From: Gymnorhina tibicen
Lineage: Eukaryota > Chordata > Aves > Passeriformes > Artamidae
Direction of reading: 5' to 3'
Assembly (NCBI GenBank): GCA_013399875.1
Contig: VXAZ01004547.1
Span: forward strand, 936,133 to 1,000,132
DNA: 64,000 nt
Of this stretch, positions 1 to 64,000 are shown piece by piece; the first letter of the stretch is position 1, and each line of letters opens with the position of its first letter. The position numbers and the translations under genes were made by a program. A model generated the notes under the pieces. It did no database searches, was not told the DNA's origin, and saw only the letters and a list, made by a program, of their open reading frames with translations.

Positions 1-56
1 AAAGCTGCATTGTTAAGGTCTTCAAATTTGAATGAAATATGCATGTGAGAACCTAC
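1..56 (-). other. NBEA: NBEA intron, 5' end only
   Basis: These are the first 56 bases of the intron after the last exon in the window, starting with a GTAGGT donor. The intron continues off the left edge. Nothing else was seen in it. Confidence 0.9.
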
Positions 57-61262
<61,206 letters not shown>

Positions 61263-62661
61263 TTAGGAAATAGTGTCCATTTGTCCAGCTAGAAAAAAAA
61301 ATCTAGTGGTTACATTTGTTGTATCACATGTTCCCAGTCCCCACCACTTGACAGAATCAGGTATAAATCTTCCAGACAAAAGCAGCCATTTAGATGCACT
61401 TAACTTGAACCAGAAGTCAACACACAAACTGAAATAATATAAAAAGCACAGTATCTTTTAAGATCAACTAAAATGTACCATATGCCAATAAACACTTTCT
61501 TTTTTATTTCCATTAAGATATTTTTATAGCATGAATGTAGAAATTTAAAAGAACTAGACTCTTACTTTTCTAGCAGCTTTATGAAGTATCATAGCTGGCA
61601 AAAATTAAATGGGACTCCAAACTTCAAGGGACTAAATTTGAGGTTTGCAAATCTAGGTCTATCCTAGATAGTCCATGCTAATCCATTATTCCCTATGGCT
61701 TTTCTTCACTGAAGAAATTGTGAGATTCCATGGCAACTGTGGAATCAGTGATGAAAGTCATGTTTGCTGTAACACTATTTTGTAATCACTTTGAAAATTA
61801 AGAAACAGTTGTCCCCCCTAAAAGACAGAGCTGACTATCCCAGGCCACTCTCTTCAATCACGAAAGAAACATTGCTGTCATCCCAGCTGCTCAAATGTGC
61901 AAAAGCCGTCTTTAGATACCATTTCAAAAGAACAATCTGCACTGCAATGAACTTAAAATTATGAATTCACCACAAAGAGAAGTGCATTTGGGAAAAGCTG
62001 GTATTTCTGTGTTCTCTAATATTTAGTAGAACCTACCGTTTCAGTGATAAGACAAATGAAATTTCTTAGTACATATCCATCCACCCTATTGATATAGTGA
62101 GAACCACACAATATGCAACATGAGTCTTAAAAAAAAAAAAAGAATCAGGTCATAAATATATGTGTGTGTGTATTTATATAATATAATTAGCAGACTGAAA
62201 TAATCCAGGTTAACAATTCCCAGTCCTGCGGCAGATTTACAGCCCTGTCTCACTAACTGCTTCCTTCCAGATTCTGGACAGATTCCTGGGGTACAAAACC
62301 AAGCACAGGAAAACACAGCCTTCCTTGTTCTGAGTAGCAGTTGCAATTCTCCACAAAAATCAGTTCTGCTTTAATGAAATGTGAAACTTTCACTGCTCTA
62401 CAAACACCTTATTTTTTCAATAGAAGTTGATGAACAAAAAGAATGTTTTTATTTTGTACATAGTTTCACTGAATACCCAAGTGCATATTCTTAATAATTG
62501 TGCATCCTCATTTTTACACTCTGAACAGACAGATGTTCACACAAATATGAAAAAAAAATAAGGTGCAAGTATAACTTTGTTAAAAAAGTAATGCCAGCAC
62601 TGTGTACTACATACATAAATAAAGATGTGTAGAAACAAAACCACTTCTTCTTTAATATCAA

Positions 62662-62706
62662 GAATGAATGAATGAATGAATGAATGAATGGATGGATGAA
62701 TGAATG
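62662..62706 (+). repeat. (GAAT)n microsatellite, interrupted
   Basis: GAAT units with a GGAT-type interruption near 62691-62698, about 45 bp in all. Confidence 0.95.
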
Positions 62707-63891
62707 CAAAATGAATCTTGGACAGAAAAAGAATGTATCAAACAACTAAATCAAGAAGCATACCAGAATTTATCCTTGTAATGGAGGAAAAGGAAAGGTA
62801 TCCTCTGGTAGAATATTAATTATTTTAGACTTTTGGGAGAGGGCTCTACATTTTGTGAAGAAACACAACTCTGCCTCATTTTCCACATTCATCAAATCAG
62901 AATATTATTTTCCTCTTTGGCAAGGGTTTAATTACATATGACTTGTAAAGTTTCTTGATATTATCAAATTTAGGGTGCTATAAAGTATGGCCTCTACAAA
63001 ACTACAGCTTCATACAATAAATGTTTTTCTCACCATCAGAATATTTAATTAAGTTAACAGAAGAGTGTGCAAAAGCTTCCACAATAGAAAGACATTTGTT
63101 TTTATGCAGAGAACAGACTAAAAGAATTTTGAGATCCAGGAAGAGAACGACTGAGATGACTGTAGTATATTACAAAGCATAAGAAAAAAATGAAGATTCT
63201 TCAAATTAAAATCTGTATGGAAAAGAGCTTATAGTAATAAAAAATCTTCACCTGTAACCATTTTATAGAAGTATTTAAAAAGCAAGAACATCCTTTTGGA
63301 AAATTTTAAAAGGAAATGTAGGGTTATACAAAATTACTTTTAATTTCAAAATTGCCATTTTTTCATATTGTGATTTCATTAAATTTTGACACTTATTTCA
63401 TTCAATTTCAATATTCAGTCAACAAGTTTTTGACTTTTTTTTCCCATTCCATATGGGAAAGTCATAAATGTGTGAATAGGGAAAGAAAAAAGCAATCCTG
63501 AGCCTAGCTGGTGTACGAGTTCTCTTTTGCTGAGAGGTTACTTATAGTATAGACACAGGCAGAAATTATCATGTGACATTAGCTCCATGTCAGAACACTG
63601 CAGTAACTCCTCTGTGCAGTTTTTTATCCCGTGATGAGAAATAATTGGAAGCAGCTTCTCTCTCAGTGTTGGTAGGATACATTGCAAACAATGAAGCTTT
63701 TGTGATTACGTATTTGGTAAATATAAGCATGGTCTTGTGAAAAAAACTAAAATATTCTCTTCTACTTCAATTTTTATAAAACATGTTTTATTTATGAAGA
63801 TATTAACTACTAAGAATAGCTCTTAATTTGTTTAATAAAAAAGTTAATGATTTATTTTTCTCAATTCAACAATTTTCCCCCTTAATATCAG

Positions 63892-63955
63892 CAAATAAAA
63901 CTGACTCGAGAAGATGAACCCAATTTAAATCGTGAAAGGAGACCAAACCTACGAG
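63892..63955 (+). other. Exon-like segment on the plus strand, antisense to NBEA
   Basis: These 64 nt are preceded by a strong pyrimidine tract and acceptor (TTTTCCCCCTTAATATCAG) and followed by a near-consensus donor (CGAG|GTAAGA). The frame starting at the first base is open throughout and reads QIKLTREDEPNLNRERRPNL, then R and one leftover base. I do not recognise the peptide. In mammals the single-exon gene MAB21L1 lies antisense within an NBEA intron, so an upstream exon of a nested or antisense transcript is conceivable. A chance match to splice consensus is the alternative. Confidence 0.35.
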
Positions 63956-64000
63956 GTAAGACCACACATCTATACTTATCTGAGCAGAGGACAGTGATCT

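Overview
This is a stretch of vertebrate, almost certainly bird, nuclear DNA. Two things point to a bird. The dispersed repeats are CR1 LINE fragments and a 1.07-kb solo LTR of a type I know from avian endogenous retroviruses, with no Alu- or L1-like sequence. The coding exons are nearly the vertebrate neurobeachin sequence, while the introns (1.5 to 21 kb) are AT-rich and CpG-poor. The species cannot be fixed from sequence alone; the LTR family suggests a non-galliform bird, but that is a weak inference.

The only gene I can establish is NBEA (neurobeachin), lying entirely on the minus strand and running off both ends of the window. Seven consecutive exons are present. In transcript order they are 61125-61237, 51669-51809, 44184-44303, 33291-33443, 22689-22856, 1763-1852 and 57-249. 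They total 978 nt and give 325 complete codons in one continuous frame, with GT/AG borders at all fourteen splice junctions. They encode almost all of the BEACH domain and the start of the linker into the C-terminal WD40 propeller. The PH domain and the first BEACH residues lie beyond the right edge; most of the WD40 region lies beyond the left edge.

The other ~98% is intron. It holds a 1.7-kb 5'-truncated CR1 with a broken reverse transcriptase (24421-26180), two CR1 3' fragments of one subfamily (6045-6300, 8845-9130), weaker CR1-like traces, the solo LTR (48032-49099, antisense to NBEA), several microsatellites (5906-6027, 42136-42235, 54683-54730, 62662-62706) and possible very old SINE-like pieces. 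No tRNA, rRNA, processed pseudogene, CRISPR array or second complete gene was seen.

Most worth a second look: a plus-strand, exon-like 64-nt segment with strong splice signals at 63892-63955; an in-frame tandem splice acceptor in NBEA (235-251) that could add or drop five residues; and a few CpG-bearing or palindromic patches in otherwise AT-rich intron.
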